From the NCBI RefSeq assembly GCF_002078875.1, contig NC_034411.1, forward strand, positions 53,039,069-53,103,068: a stretch of 64,000 nucleotides of DNA, read 5' to 3'. Each line of letters starts with the position of its first letter. Positions within the stretch are counted from its first letter, which is position 1. The translations under genes and the position numbers were made by a program. Shown here piece after piece: positions 24,791-37,305 of this stretch. The notes under the pieces were generated by a model. The model worked only from the letters and a program-made list of their open reading frames with translations, was not told the origin of the DNA and ran no database searches. The DNA comes from Numida meleagris. Lineage: Eukaryota > Chordata > Aves > Galliformes > Numididae.

Positions 24791-25467
24791 CCAACCTCAT
24801 TAAGTTCAACAAAGCTAAGTGCAAGATCCTGTACCTCGGTTGTGGCAATCCCAAGCACAGATACAGGTTGGGTGGAAAATGGCTTGAGAGCAGCCGTGAG
24901 GAGAAGGATTTGGGGGTTTTGGTTGATGAAAGACTCAATATGAGCTGGCATGTCCTGGGCTGCATCAAGAGAAGCATGACCAGCAGGTCGAGGGAGGTGA
25001 TTCTGCCCCTCTACTCCACTCTCCTGGGACCCTGTCTGGAGTACTGCATCCAGTTCTGGGGCTCCCTACATAAGAAGGGCATGGAGTTGTTGGAGCAGAT
25101 CCAGAGTAGGACCACAAAGATGATCAGAGGGCTGGTGCACCTCCCCTATGAGGTCAGACTGAGAGACCTGACGCTATTCAGCCTGGAGAAGAGAAGGCTC
25201 TGGGGGAACCTTTTAGTGGCCTTCCAGTACCTGAAAGGAGCCTACAGGAAAGGTGGGGAGGGACTTTTTACAAGGGCATGTAGCCACAGGATAAGGGGAA
25301 ATGGTTTTAAACAGGAAGGGAGTGGATTTAGTCTAGATATCAGGAAGAAATTCTTTACTGTGAAGGTGGTGAGACACTGGAACAGGTTGCCCTGCGAGGT
25401 TGTGGATGCCCCCACTCTGGAGGTGTTCAAGCCCAGGCTGGAAGGGTCTTTGAGCAACCTGGCCTAG
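24649..25467 (+). pseudogene. CR1 C-terminal frame fused to flanking sequence
   Basis: A 272-codon open frame. About the first 48 codons come from flanking AT-rich DNA and show no domain. The rest is the CR1 ORF2 C-terminal region, including [20 protein letters not shown] and a final [16 protein letters not shown] block. The fusion is most simply a chance extension of the LINE frame into upstream sequence. The RT catalytic core is absent. Nothing in the sequence shows that it is expressed. Confidence 0.75.
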
Positions 25468-25568
25468 TGGGAGATGTCCATGCCTATAGCAGGGGGATTG
25501 GAACTAGATGATATTTAAGGTCCCTTCCAACCCACACCATTCTATTATTCTATGATATGACTCTATGA
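24793..25568 (+). mobile_element. CR1 LINE 3' fragment
   Basis: About 775 bases of CR1, from the region just after the RT active site (readable as [15 protein letters not shown]) to the 3' UTR and octamer-like terminal repeats at about 25538-25568. It is 5' truncated. Relative to the copy at 16.8 kb it lacks roughly 45 bases around 24948, between MSW and HVLGCIKR, a small in-frame deletion. The remaining C-terminal frame is uninterrupted to its stop at 25467. Confidence 0.93.
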
Positions 25569-28500
25569 AAAAGAACTTCCTTATATTGTTACTAGCATGT
25601 TTCTAGGAGAGTGTTTAGTGGGTTATTTTCTTCTGCATTGACCATGATATTAAGAATACAATAAGGAATTCATACCTAACAGTGAATTATGAAAAAATCC
25701 GTTGTCAATAAAGACACAGGGAGAAAGACAGCATACTCCTTAAGCACAATATACACCACATTATACAACCTAAACAGAACATGTTCTCTCATAAAAGGCA
25801 CCTGTCGTTAACTATTGTTGCCAGCTTCAAGATGACTACAGCATGCAAAAGTAGTTAATAATTTGCAGGAGTCCAAAATCAAGATAGTTTCAGGGGTTTT
25901 GTGGGAAGGAAATGTTTTGTCAAGGAACTCCTATAGCAGTTGACAACTACATTAGATAAAAGTTGAACACAGGACAGTCATAAAAAGAGCACAATAACTG
26001 GTTGATGTTGCAGGATGACCATCAGCCAGTGTTGGTTTATGGCCTATGGTAAGAAATGCCCTGGTTCTGTTATGGTTGTTCCTACGCTACTAGTTTAGCA
26101 CAATTTCAGATCTTTTTCTCTAACAGACTGCCATAAAATTCCCAGTGATTATTCATGAAGGCTTGTCCCACTGTTTAGGGACAACTGTGCACAAACTGGA
26201 CATTAGGTGTCTAAGTCCCTGATGTTCCTAAGTGATGCTTGTAGCTGATCTGTGGGCAGCAGCCACAGATGGCATGACAGTCACGGAGATTAAATACAAT
26301 ATGATGTATTCATAATCTAGGTTTCTGGAGGCCTCAGCAGTTAGCTTCCTTTAAGACACAGGCTTTAAATATGACAAATTGCCAATATTGAGCTGCAACA
26401 GTTCAATTTTTGTATATAAATTGCCAGTTACTGTACACAAAAGGGGAAAATAAGCTACTTCCCAGACTGGAATCTTTGTATTTGAAGTGGATTTTGTTAA
26501 CATACTCAATATTGTTAGGACTGCTTTTCTTGGATCTGTTTTTCCTTGAAACTATCATAAGAACCTTTGGGATGCTAACAGAGCAAATGTGTCTGGGGAC
26601 AAGTTTCCAGTGCCTCTGTCAGATGCATCAGGGGAAGAATGAGCAGTGGAAGACTCTTCTGCAGCCTCTAACATACCTGCAAAGTGGCAGAGATTGATTG
26701 TTCTCTGTGATAGCTCAGAATAAAGTCATAGTGAAACAGGGACAGTGTTCAGTAATACCATGAAGTACAGTGAATGCATAGACTGTTTGAAGTTAAAAAT
26801 AACCAGAGTCACTACTTAGCCAAACATTTCCAAGATGGCTGTAACATGAATTCCGACTGAGTGACCAGAAAGAAAATTCTTCTATTCGCTCATGGTATTC
26901 CATGTATGTGCTGAACAACAGAAGTACAGTCTTATTTAGAAACTTTTCTGGGAAACTGTTGGTGCTGCTAGGACTAGCCAAAAACAAGGATCTAAGTTTA
27001 GACTTTTGAGAATCAAGTTAGAAAGAGAGTAAAATGTGTCTTCTTCAGTATCCTGTCCTACACCACGTCCTGTTGATGTGACTCTCCATCTTCCCCAATG
27101 GGGCTCATAGCAGTGAGATGCTCCAGAAGTTGATGTGCGCTTAGTAACTGGAGTATCCATGTGCTTGAGGACATTCTTTGGCAAAAGTTATCTGGGTTGG
27201 TCTCTTTTTTCCTCTTCCTATAAAGAAGTCCATATTTCTTTTCCATTATTGGACATAAGGTAATTGTTGTCTGCTCTGAAAGGGAAGGTTTTCTGTAGTT
27301 CAAAAGGTAGCTAGGGCAGCTAGAAGGTTTTGTCTTTTCAGTGGTGAGGGCAAAGAGTTCTTTGGAAACACTGCTGGGAATTTTCTAGGTAGTCTTTTAT
27401 GTTTTTGTCTCTCTTTTTTTTTTTTTTTTTTTTTGGACATTGCTGACACTTAACTGCATTATTAAGTGTATATTGCTACTGTACTTTTCCTTATATAGCT
27501 TGTACTCTTGACTTGCAACTTTCGGTTATTTGGTTGTAAGCAGAATGTGAAGTCCCTCCAAAAACTGTTTTTCTGCTTTTTATGTGGACCTCATAAGCTC
27601 AAGGCATTTAAGCTAATGGTCCGTTGTGGACTTTCTCCATCTGCTTTAAATAGATCCTTAGCATGAGCTCTACCCTGCTGATCGCTCACAACTTAAGCGG
27701 TGTGAGGCATACTCTGAAAAAAGCAGAGTAGAGCAGAACAGTGAAGGCTGTACTAGATTCTTCAGACTGCAGTTAGAAATATAGCACAGGGAGCAGAATG
27801 TGAAGGTAACAAGAAGGTGCTTGGAAAAGGCAGTGAAAGGGATGAACCAAATTAATCACAGTAAAAGGAAAAACAATTCCTATTTTCCACAGACTCTTAA
27901 ATGGCCTGTTAGTCTGAATGACTAAGTTAGTAAAGAAAGAGATTGAATTTATCTGCAATAAATATTTACAAACATCACATTATTGCTTTTCCTTTATGTA
28001 CCCTGCAAAAGACATAGTCAGCATTTGCACAACTACAGTTGTAATGCTGCGGATTTCATAAGTAACTGACACTACAATATATACCCTTTTTCTTCTGTCT
28101 TTTATGAAGTAATATAAATAAGCTGCATGAAATAGAATTAAACAACTGAATTTGTAGGTGTTTTTTGCTTTACAGAACAACCTACTTCCTTCATGTAAGC
28201 AACTATTAACTTTATCCAACGTGCCAGAAAACGAATTACTCCATACAAGCAAGGCATTAGGTTATGCCAGTCTTCTACTCTTGCATAAAGTACTGCCAGC
28301 TCTTTCAGAGGGCCACTTACTCTGAACTTACCTACCCTGAAGTTACAGGTTGACACTATGAGGCCAGTAGTACAAGGGGAAATTCCCATGGTGCAAATAT
28401 CCACACAGATAGAATTATTTCTAGAACCTTGTTCTGTTTGCTAAATTTTTATTCTAATTAATTCACCAATTAATTCCCAGAAGCATCTCAGTATCTCATG

Positions 28501-28944
28501 CCTCAGACTCAGCTAGTGTATCAGTGGTCTGAAGCAAAACACCTGCAGATGGCAATTTAAGAAATGCTGATTTTCAGTGACTTAAATTTGTTGTTTAATT
28601 CAGCATTAGCTTCATAAACATTTTTGTTTGTCAATTCCAGGTAGCCAGGAATAAGCCAGTGAGTCAACTCATAGGAGTAGCTTGCTTCCTAAATAGGAGG
28701 TGAGAAGATGAAAGAACTACACAGACAGCTTTGGGGAACCCTGCAGCCCAGTTCTTTCATGGACCACTCTCATGTGTGCAAAGCAGAAAGAAAGGGGTGG
28801 AGCTGTTGCAAATAAATTGATGATGATGTATCCCAGCATGGGAATTCTAGGAAGGATGTCCTCTTTCAGTAGTTGTTATTAACACCTTTCCTTGGCACAG
28901 TGTGGTTGACTTGTGCCTACAGTGATAACAGTCACCAGGAAAAA
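25569..28944. other. Unique DNA, nothing recognised but a T-run
   Basis: No gene was supported. A T21 run lies at 27414-27434. Frames at 26410-26697 (+) and 28138-28404 (-) have no recognisable domain. Confidence 0.55.
27414..27434. repeat. T21 homopolymer
   Basis: A run of 21 T after a CT-rich lead. Read on the minus strand it could be an old retrocopy tail, but no element body was recognised. Confidence 0.85.
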
Positions 28945-29593
28945 CAGAATCACAGAATCACCGAATCATAGAATCACCAAGGTTGGAAAAGACCTACAAG
29001 TTCATCCAGTCCAACCATCCACCTATCACCAGTAGTTCTCACTAAACCATGTCCCTCAATACAACATGTAAACATTCCTTGAACACCTCCAGAGACAGTG
29101 ACTCAACCACCTCCCTGGGCAGCCCATTCCAGCGCCTGACCACTCCTTTGGAAAAGTGGTATTTCCCAATGTCCAGCCTAAATCTCCCATGGTGCAACTT
29201 CAGGCAATTCCCTCTCATCCTATCGTTAGTCACATGAGAGAAGAAGCCAATCCCCAGCTCACTACAACCTCCCTTCAGGTAGTTATAGAGAGTGATAAGG
29301 TCTCCCCTGAGCCTCCTCTTCTCCAGACTGAACAATCCCAGCTCCCTCAGCCGCTCCTCATAAGGCCTGTGCTCCAGACCCCTCACCAGCTTCATTGCCT
29401 TTCTCTGAACACGCTCCAGGGCCTCAATGTGTTTCTTGCAGGGAGGGGCCCAAAATTGAGCACAGTACTTGAGGTGCAGCCTCATCAGGGCTGAGTACAG
29501 AGGGACAATGACTTCCCTACTTCTGCTAGCAACACTATTTCTGATACAAGCCGGGATGCCATTGGCCTTCTTGGCCACCTGGGCACACTGCTA
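28945..29593 (-). mobile_element. CR1 LINE 3' fragment, minus strand
   Basis: About 650 bases of CR1 in reverse. The left edge carries repeated AGAATCA-type units (reverse complement of the terminal octamers). Next comes the 3' UTR and then the ORF2 C-terminal region. It is 5' truncated near 29593. The coding part is unbroken over 178 codons, so this copy is moderately young. Confidence 0.93.
29042..29578 (-). pseudogene. CR1 ORF2 C-terminal frame, uninterrupted
   Basis: A 178-codon frame spanning the region after the RT domain. It includes [14 protein letters not shown], a [20 protein letters not shown] block and a closing [15 protein letters not shown] stretch, then the normal ORF2 stop. 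The catalytic RT and endonuclease domains are absent because the element is 5' truncated. It is therefore a remnant rather than a functional gene, although the frame has not been broken. Confidence 0.85.
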
Positions 29594-32500
29594 ACATTGA
29601 TTTGTCTGGGTGATTTCATAGAAGCTGTAGGGACATTTTATATGGAGGATTCTTCCTCTGGAGAAAACAAAACGGAAAGAAAGAAAGAACAGGAAAAAAA
29701 TAAACATTGGCAAAATAAATAAAGGAAATTTTAACACATTAATAAGGAAATAGGATGGAGATGTTACCAAAGAGCAAAATTACAGTTGGAAGTGTTGAAT
29801 TCTGTAGTGCATGTTTGCTCAATCAAATAGAGAAATGACAATAATCATTAAATTGTACATTGCAATGTATGGAGGAAAGCAGTAAATAGTATGGCCTATA
29901 AAAAAAACCCTGTCAGTGGTAGGGGAAGGGAGTGGGGATTGTTTTATTCTATTCTAACAAGAGAGATTTCTTTCTAAAGTCATTGCTGGTGTACATAATA
30001 TCATGTTTCTTAATTTTCAGTCGTCTACATTATTTTTTTCTATAAAAAGCTTTTACTGAATAGGAATAATCTGGGTTCAAATCATGAAGTGCTGTAATGT
30101 AAAGTGTAAAAGATCTGTGTGAACAATTCAGCTTTAAAACTGAGCATAGTCTGGAGTCTTGAGATTGTAGTTATGGGAGTTACCATACATTGATATCACT
30201 GAGATTCTGAACAAGTGACTATGAAAGTCTGTTGGAAACATTACCAGCAGGAGCAAAGACAATACAAAGAAACATAAACTGATCTCAAATAAAAAAGCAT
30301 ATGTGCAGTAATATTACAGCAATACAACAATTTTCATAGCCGTATCACACTGATGATACAAAAAATCCATTATTTAATTCGTGGTCTTTCAAAAAAAATG
30401 ATAAATAAAGAGAAGAGTTATTCTATTCTTCCTACACGAAAGAATTTTCACAATTCAAACTATGTTTTTGCTCTGAAGTTTAGGGGTCATGCTTTATCTT
30501 TTAAGGAAAAGAAAGCATGACTATATGATCATTGTAATGAGTTATGGAAACTGTGAAAGTTCTTATCTATTTAAATGGATAATGACTCTGAATCTTACTG
30601 AGGCTGGTGGCATCTTGTGGCAGTGAATCCTTCAGATTCATCTGGTGTTGAATTACTCCAAGTTTTAATAAAATCAGACAATAAATGAGGAAATCAATGC
30701 CTCTCCTTATGTAAGAGCATTATGAAAAACTGAGGGTTAGATCTGAAAACTCATTAACTTAGCGGCTATTCAGAACTGCACAGTTAAAGACAGGACAACA
30801 GAAAAGGGAGGGGGAAACCTTTGATAAATATTGATAATGACCTATAACTATTTGCTCCCTTTGAATAGGATATATATTTTAAAATGTTCAGGATAGTTTT
30901 TATGTCTTTCAGACTGAAAGGAAGAACTTTTTGCAGTTGATATCTCTGCCATTAGGCCTTGCTTTTTCTAAAAATTCTTATTCACACAATGTTAATATAT
31001 CAAATCAGTCATATGCATTTCCAAGTAAATGTGCTTTAGTCTTTCAATTGAACAGAGCATCACAAACTTTCTTGGTGGGTATTTTAACTTCTTTAAGGAG
31101 CCCTGCCTTTGTTACTCCCCCCACACACAATTTTTTGCTCCTTTTCCTACTAAATATCCAGTTTCTACGTACCAAAACCAGTAATTTCAAAATAAAATGA
31201 ATGGCAAAAAAGCATGAACTTTTCTCCCATTTTCAGTTTTAGCAAAATAGTTACTTCAGTAACCAAGCTTATACTACATTGGTTTCTAAGGTCAGAATTT
31301 CTTCTACCTTGAGATAGATCCAGCAGTTCATTTGTGGTTATAAATGAGAAAATTTAAGTTCCAGAAGATTGTTCCCTCCATTGAATAATGAACTTCTCCC
31401 ACAAAGTCTGATTTCCTTTCATTCCGGAAAAAAAAAAAAAGATGACAGGCACTGGCTAAATTGACATACTCCTTAATTTAAACTACAGGCACAAATGTGA
31501 CATATAAAACAGTTCTTCAATGGCATTAACTTCACAGAACAGATAGATATACTTCAGCAGATATTCCTGCTTCTTACTTCAAAGCAGAGATATTTATCAT
31601 TGACAGCAATGCCTCAAACCTGAGCACAGAAAAGTAAAACTGATAGAATAAAGGTGTCCCCAGAGGGATGGTCCCTGGTCTGCAGAAAGTTCTACAGATA
31701 TAAGAGCATACATTTATGTAGCTAAAGCAGAGTACTGAGAATTAGGAGGTAGGGACATTCAAGACTCAGTCCCAATACTAGAAGACTGTGCTTGCAATGA
31801 TAAAGCATGTGCTCAAGCTCATAACTGAGCATGGTGAACTTGGGATTCCTGTTCTTCCCACTCACAATGCCAGAATGTGTGAAGTCAATCCAAAAACTCT
31901 TACACTGTGTTTGAGAAATGGTTACCTCAGGCTACGCACAGACAGATGAGGGAAGATATTCTTGCCTCCAAAACCTGAGTTTAGAGCTGTGCCAGAAGAA
32001 AATTAATGCTCTGCTCCTCCAGAGTGCCTTTGGCCATAGAGAATATCAAAACTGTGAAGCCTGCAGAAGATGATGCAGACATCAACAGTGTGGATAGTTA
32101 TCAGATTTGATCTTTACAACAAAATTATGCTGACATAAGCCTATCCACACTTGTAGACCACATAGTAACTGATCCCATAAATGCAAATAGTAACACCAGT
32201 AAGCAGTTCACTAACTACCCAAGAGAAAGTTTGTGCATAAGCTGAACACTCTCAACAGCGACTGTAAGATCATGGATAGTCAGTTTAGCCTGTTTCCCCA
32301 ATACTAAAATTCCAATTCCAATGTTTATCTGCTTTTTAGGGGGTCACAAAAATAGATCCAAGAGTACTTGAGAGCTGCAAATAGAAGCAGTTGGATTGGT
32401 ATATCATTACTATACTCCCTCTGTGGTGTGGAAAACATCACCATAATAATTTGCATTCCAAAGGAAAAATTCCCTTTTGAAGATTTACTTGTATTCCAGA

Positions 32501-32598
32501 AGATGAATTTCCCCTCAGAAAAATCAAAGAAAAAACAACATTGCTGCTGAGCATACCTTTGCACAAGGCTGTATTTCATTTCTTAAGAGATTTCGCTT

Positions 32599-32645
32599 TG
32601 CTTCTTTCTTTTTTTCTTTTTCTTTTTTTTCCCATTTTTCTTTCA
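32599..32645. repeat. CT-rich low-complexity run
   Basis: A pyrimidine-only stretch of CTTT/CTTTT units with T-runs. Confidence 0.8.
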
Positions 32646-33972
32646 ATTATTATTTTAGGTAGTAAGGAGAGCTAAGACTGTGGGATGAGTTCTCCTTTCA
32701 TTCTCACCTGCAGACTTCTACCACTATTGAGAGATTATCAATTCAACAGTCCCCTTACCCCTCAGTAGAATTGCTCTTTAGATTACTTTTCATACTTTTC
32801 CTCAATCCATTTACTTCTCAAGTCCAGCTTCCCATCAAGTTTTGTTGAGTTCATTCCATGTTTTCTCAACAGCAGTAACCACAGCAGTTCTTTTTTAAAA
32901 AAAAATGTTTATAGCAGTGATTTAAGATCATTAAATACAAATAGTATTCTGCTTCTTCAGCCCATGCAAAATCTGATGTGGACTGGCTGTATATACAGGC
33001 TTCGGACTGGTGGTTGCACAAATGCTACATGGATAAAAGACATAGTCCTTCCCTGCTCAGCCGGTTGTATTGCATGGAGTTTCTGTTTAACACATTGATG
33101 CAAGACACTTGGCCTTCCTGGCATCATGCATACTCTAGGGACACACCAAGGACACTTTTCATTGCACATAGTACCACCTGTAAATAGACACAGGGAACAG
33201 CTTCAAAAGACAGTACAGAGATATCCTTCTTCATGTGTCAACCCATTCAAAGCCACTGTTCTACACCTTAAAATGAGAAACAGACAGAGCAAAATCTCTC
33301 CTTTAGATAATCGCTAGTTGCTTCTGTATTTTCCAATATCTGTTGAAAAAAATTCTGACCCAGGCACGCTCTTACTTCTCTACTGAGATCATCTGAACTA
33401 TTTCAGCAGAGGCTGATAATTTGCTTACAAAGATAAATCACAGCTGCAGGTATAGCATCACAACATCAGAAAACAGACATGGTAATAATTTAAGCACTGT
33501 GACTAGAACACAATATAAAATTAAAGTGGAGAAATAAAGGTTTATCTGAGATAAACTTGTAGCTTTATGGCCTGGGCAAAGTTTTGGACTCTGCTCAAAG
33601 AAAGTTGCTCTAATCACAAGGAGTACAGGCTACTTAGGTGACAGACTCAAAGACAGTGAAAACACTATTTTAAAGGAATGTTTTTCAGATTGCCTAATTT
33701 TTCTCATCAAAAGTTAGTGAGTCCCAGCTGTTCTCTAAGCTTCATTTCTTTTTTTTTGTGTCCTCTTATCTAGCATCCTTAACTCATTTTTAAGATTTAT
33801 GCTGATTATTTTTGTCTCCTGCTAATTTATACCTTCTCCTCAGTCCCATCTCACAGCTCTGGTTTTATAGAATTGAACTTCTACTCTAGAAGAAATCATA
33901 TGCATATGTAATCTACAGATTAGCCTTAAATACATTATATCTTCAAAAGGTGAATTATTTTTCTCCTTGTTT

Positions 33973-33993
33973 AAAAAAAAAAAAAAAAAAAAA
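33973..33993. repeat. A21 homopolymer
   Basis: A run of 21 A. No element body was recognised next to it. Confidence 0.85.
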
Positions 33994-35349
33994 CAGTAAA
34001 AGATTGTCAAAACTTCTTCAAAATCTTGGTTCTTTTCTCAGTTCATTTTTTGGGAGAAGCTAGCTGTTAAGTTCCCCACAGTGTGTGCCCGTTTCTTTCT
34101 GCCTATACACTGCAGATACTTATAATAATTTCATCATTGTGGTTTCATCCACTCCTTGCTATGTGACTTTGTAATTACAGGTGGCATAGACATCATCATC
34201 TTCTTCCTATAAGCTATTTTCTTCAATTGCTCTAAACTTTGTCAAATTTTAACAATAGCAGCTGATGCAGCTATCTTCTGGAGGCTATGTTTTATTCTTA
34301 GATGATTATTTCATCCACTCTCTAGAATTATGTATGTGCACACATGCACACAAAACTCTAGAAAGTTTTGTTTTTGGAACAGGGAAAAGAAAGTTGGCAA
34401 GGATCCATCTTCTTTTATTAGTGGTGTGTCATTTTCTACACATTTACTCTTATTTTTTTTCCCCTCAAATCAAAAGAGTTTAAAGCTTAGCTGACTCAGA
34501 GACAAGCGGGATTGATTCAGTTTTGGCATATCTAAAATAGAGGGGCAAAACAGGAATTTCCCTGCAATTCAGGATTTTCAAGAGTCAAGAGAACAGAGAG
34601 ATTAAGAACAACTCTCCTTTGTTTTGGTCATACAATGTTGTACCTGTCACTCCTGAGCAGCAGGAAGAAAGTGGGAAAATCTCTACTAGAAAACAGAAAA
34701 ATAGGGGTCAGAGGGAGGCAGCAAGGTATGTAGATCAGGATGGCACTGAAAAACTTCTGGCAAAAAATAATGGGGGATAAAAAGTAGAACTGAGAGCTTT
34801 GATTGAAAACTGAGACAGAGAGGCAAAGAATGCAAGAGGGATGGAAGTCACTGAAACGAGCTCTTGAACCTTCAGAAGTCAATCTTACACTGTGCAGACA
34901 TTGCACCTCAGATATCAATTACTGAAGGAAGAAGACTATAGAGCAGGGAGGAGAGTTCCCCACTCAGAAAATATGGCTTTTTAAGGCTGCATATTTTCAT
35001 ACTTTTTTTCCCATATATAGTTATCTGCTTAGGTCAGTTTCCCTTTTTAATCTTCTGCCTTTCATCTCAGTAGTTCCCAACACTTAGTCTGCTTATGCAA
35101 CCATTTTTCTTTCTTGCATGTCCTCATCCACCATTTTCATAGACCGAATTTAGCCAAAAACTGGGGTGGGGCTAGCGTCTTATACAGACAGTGGCAAGGG
35201 AAAAGTTGTACTGCCTTTCTTTCCCCCTTTCTCCAAGTCATACCTAGGATCACTTCTTATCCTCATGTTCCCTAAACCATCTTAAAAACATTCGACAGCA
35301 GCTCTGAATGGTGTGTACACAGTATGTATACTATATACTCAATATTTTC

Positions 35350-35575
35350 ATCATAAAATCATTGAATCATTGAGGTTGGAAAAGACATCTAAGATCATCT
35401 AGTCCCACTGACCACCTACCAAAAATATTGCCCACTAAACCACATCCTTAAATACAACAGTTACACACTTCTTGAACACCTCCAGAGATTGTGACTCCAC
35501 CTCCCTGGGCAGCCCGTTCCAGTGTCTGACCGCTCTTTTGGAGAATAAGTTTTTTGTATCTATCCTCATTTGTTG
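35350..35575 (-). mobile_element. CR1 LINE 3' fragment, minus strand
   Basis: The left edge has AAATCATTGAATCATTGAGG, a worn version of the reversed terminal repeat. After it come the same ordered segments as in the 28.9-kb copy (ggttggaaaagaca, cctccagagattgtgactcc, ctccctgggcagcccgttcc). About 225 bases remain, mainly 3' UTR and the last ORF2 codons. It is old and non-coding. Confidence 0.88.
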
Positions 35576-36418
35576 ATGTAATTTTGTTGTACTCGGTAGT
35601 GTACTGAAATCCATCTCTCAGTATAGATTTCTAAATTTCTGGATATTTAGATTTCAGAATGACTTGGGAGTAAAATGCATTTCCTCCATAAAAAGATTTG
35701 TTTTAATAGCTCAGACTGAGCCCCCCCTTCAGCCCCACTATCAGGAACAATGGGTCTCTTGTGGCTCAGCCTTACTCCACAACAGCTGGCTCTTCTTGCT
35801 GCATGGCACTGACTCTTCCCCAGCATTCAGCCTGCTCTAAGTACTGAGCAAAGCAGTTGTCCACTGAAAAACAAAGCACAAGTATATATAACAAAAGACA
35901 GTCATAATGTGTATGCACAGGAGGGCAAAATTAAGCTCATGCAGGAGATTCTGTAATGATTTCTAGTTGTTTATCTTAATTTCTGCTCAGCACCTACCCT
36001 GCTCTGTTTTTAAAGACTCTATTCCCCCTTTCAGCCACAACTTTCTCTTGCCCAACCCAACACATTTCCAGAATCACATTTCAGCCTCTCTTTCTTCCCG
36101 CCTCTTGCCCCCATTTTGATATTTTATGTACATATGGCTCTTACTCCCTACTCCTATTTCTCACTGTTGTTTGAAAAAATAGTACACTGCCTGAGGCTGC
36201 TGTCTCCTGACAAATACAACTCTCCCCTTTCCACTCCATTCTTGTATCTAACTCTACATTCTAACACAAAATACTTTCAGATGTACAGAAGACTCTCTGA
36301 TTTAATTTCCTCTCCAGACACAGAGGAGAATTATTTGAAAAATCTGATTAGACATGATCAGAATCAACAAAGGCAACATGAAGCACTCACAGCAATAATA
36401 GCAATGAGCATTTATAAG
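35576..36418. other. Unique DNA, nothing recognised
   Basis: No gene or repeat was recognised. A 101-codon frame at 36116-36421 has no domain, and its end touches the mariner terminus. Confidence 0.55.
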
Positions 36419-36763
36419 TAGGTTGTTCTAAAAGTAATGCCTCCTATTTATTTCCATGGAAAATACAACAGATACAAAGAGCATAATAACAGTATTTGAT
36501 AGAGTAAATTCTCAGCTACAAAGCACTATTTTTCAATGTAGACATGACCATTATCTTTACACTTTCACCAGTAGTGAACAAGAGCCTTCATGCCACACTC
36601 ATAAAAATCTGCACCAGTGGAGATGACCTACTCTTTTACTGCTGCTGTGATGGCATCACTGCTGGTCTCGCTCCAATTTACAGGAGGGAGAAGGGGTTCT
36701 TTTAATATATGTATACCCGACGGCGAGATTAAGACACAACGGGTCAAATGTTAGCCCGACCAG

Positions 36764-36769
36764 TTTATT
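36764..36769 (-). promoter_or_regulatory. LTR polyadenylation signal AATAAA
   Basis: TTTATT on the plus strand gives AATAAA on the minus strand. It lies about 280 bases downstream of the LTR TATA box and about 55 bases before the LTR end, as expected for the R/U5 boundary. Confidence 0.6.
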
Positions 36770-36957
36770 ACAAATTCTAGTAGCTTAGGGAGATGGGGAA
36801 GGGAAGGTGGGCGATAGAAAAGAGATGAAAAAGCAAGGAGTCTTTGTAGAAAGCAAGAGAGAGATAGTCACCACCAGGGGTCCAGCGTTGTTTGTAGTGC
36901 CGACATTGATCTTCTCAGGTGATGGGTCATCAGGGCTTGTTGTTCGGTTGCCAACCG

Positions 36958-37022
36958 CTTTGGTTGACCAACCCCTTTGGTCGACGACCCTTTTGGTCGA
37001 CAACCCCTTTGGTCGACGACAA
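36958..37022. repeat. 16-17-bp tandem repeat with GTCGAC palindromes in the LTR
   Basis: Three perfect GTCGAC palindromes start at 36980, 36996 and 37012, exactly 16 bases apart, in a unit close to CTTTGGTCGACGACCC. A fourth degenerate copy (GTTGAC) starts at 36963. On the minus strand they begin about 27 bases downstream of the TATA box, so they sit at or just after the predicted transcription start, in R. Confidence 0.85.
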
Positions 37023-37043
37023 CCTCCAACAGCAGTACGAACT

Positions 37044-37051
37044 TATTTATA
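37044..37051 (-). promoter_or_regulatory. LTR TATA box
   Basis: TATAAATA on the minus strand. Upstream lies the duplicated U3 element with an AP-1-like site, and downstream are the GTCGAC repeats and AATAAA signal. The position is consistent with the core promoter of this LTR. Confidence 0.6.
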
Positions 37052-37065
37052 AGTCCAAATTGGTC

Positions 37066-37124
37066 GAGTCAGCTCTCTTTGGAGTGACAGTTAGTGGCTG
37101 AGTCAGCTCTCTCTGGAGTGGCAG
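37066..37124. repeat. Duplicated U3 motif with AP-1-like site
   Basis: Two 25-base units (37066-37090 and 37100-37124), at a 34-base period, share AGTCAGCTCTCT, then TGGAGTG and CAG. The second includes a perfect TGAGTCA (37099-37105), the AP-1 consensus; the first has CGAGTCA. It lies just upstream of the TATA box on the minus strand, a typical place for retroviral enhancer repeats. Confidence 0.75.
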
Positions 37125-37305
37125 CTTCTGGCTTTGGGATCTCAGCAGAAAACCCATCTTCCAGGCCTTGCCAGCAGATAAGAGGGAGCAGGAAGGTGCC
37201 CATCCGCATCCTGTTTTTCACAGGATACGATGGTATCATTCCCCAGTCTCACATACCAAGCTGGCGCTACTTGGTCACAGGCCAGATCTTCCGCCAGTAA
37301 ACACT

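Larger units (their letters stand above)
29594..35349. other. Unique AT-rich DNA
   Basis: No gene was supported. A CT-rich run lies at 32599-32645 and an A21 run at 33973-33993. The segment 32957-33187 is open on both strands for about 70 codons and is slightly less AT-rich, but no domain is recognisable. Other frames (30931-31200, 34265-34483, 34628-34918) also lack motifs. Confidence 0.55.

Noticed and set aside
36958..37022. CRISPR-like array from the regular 16-base repeats
   Set aside because: Units are contiguous without spacers, and the host is a vertebrate. They are tandem repeats in an LTR.
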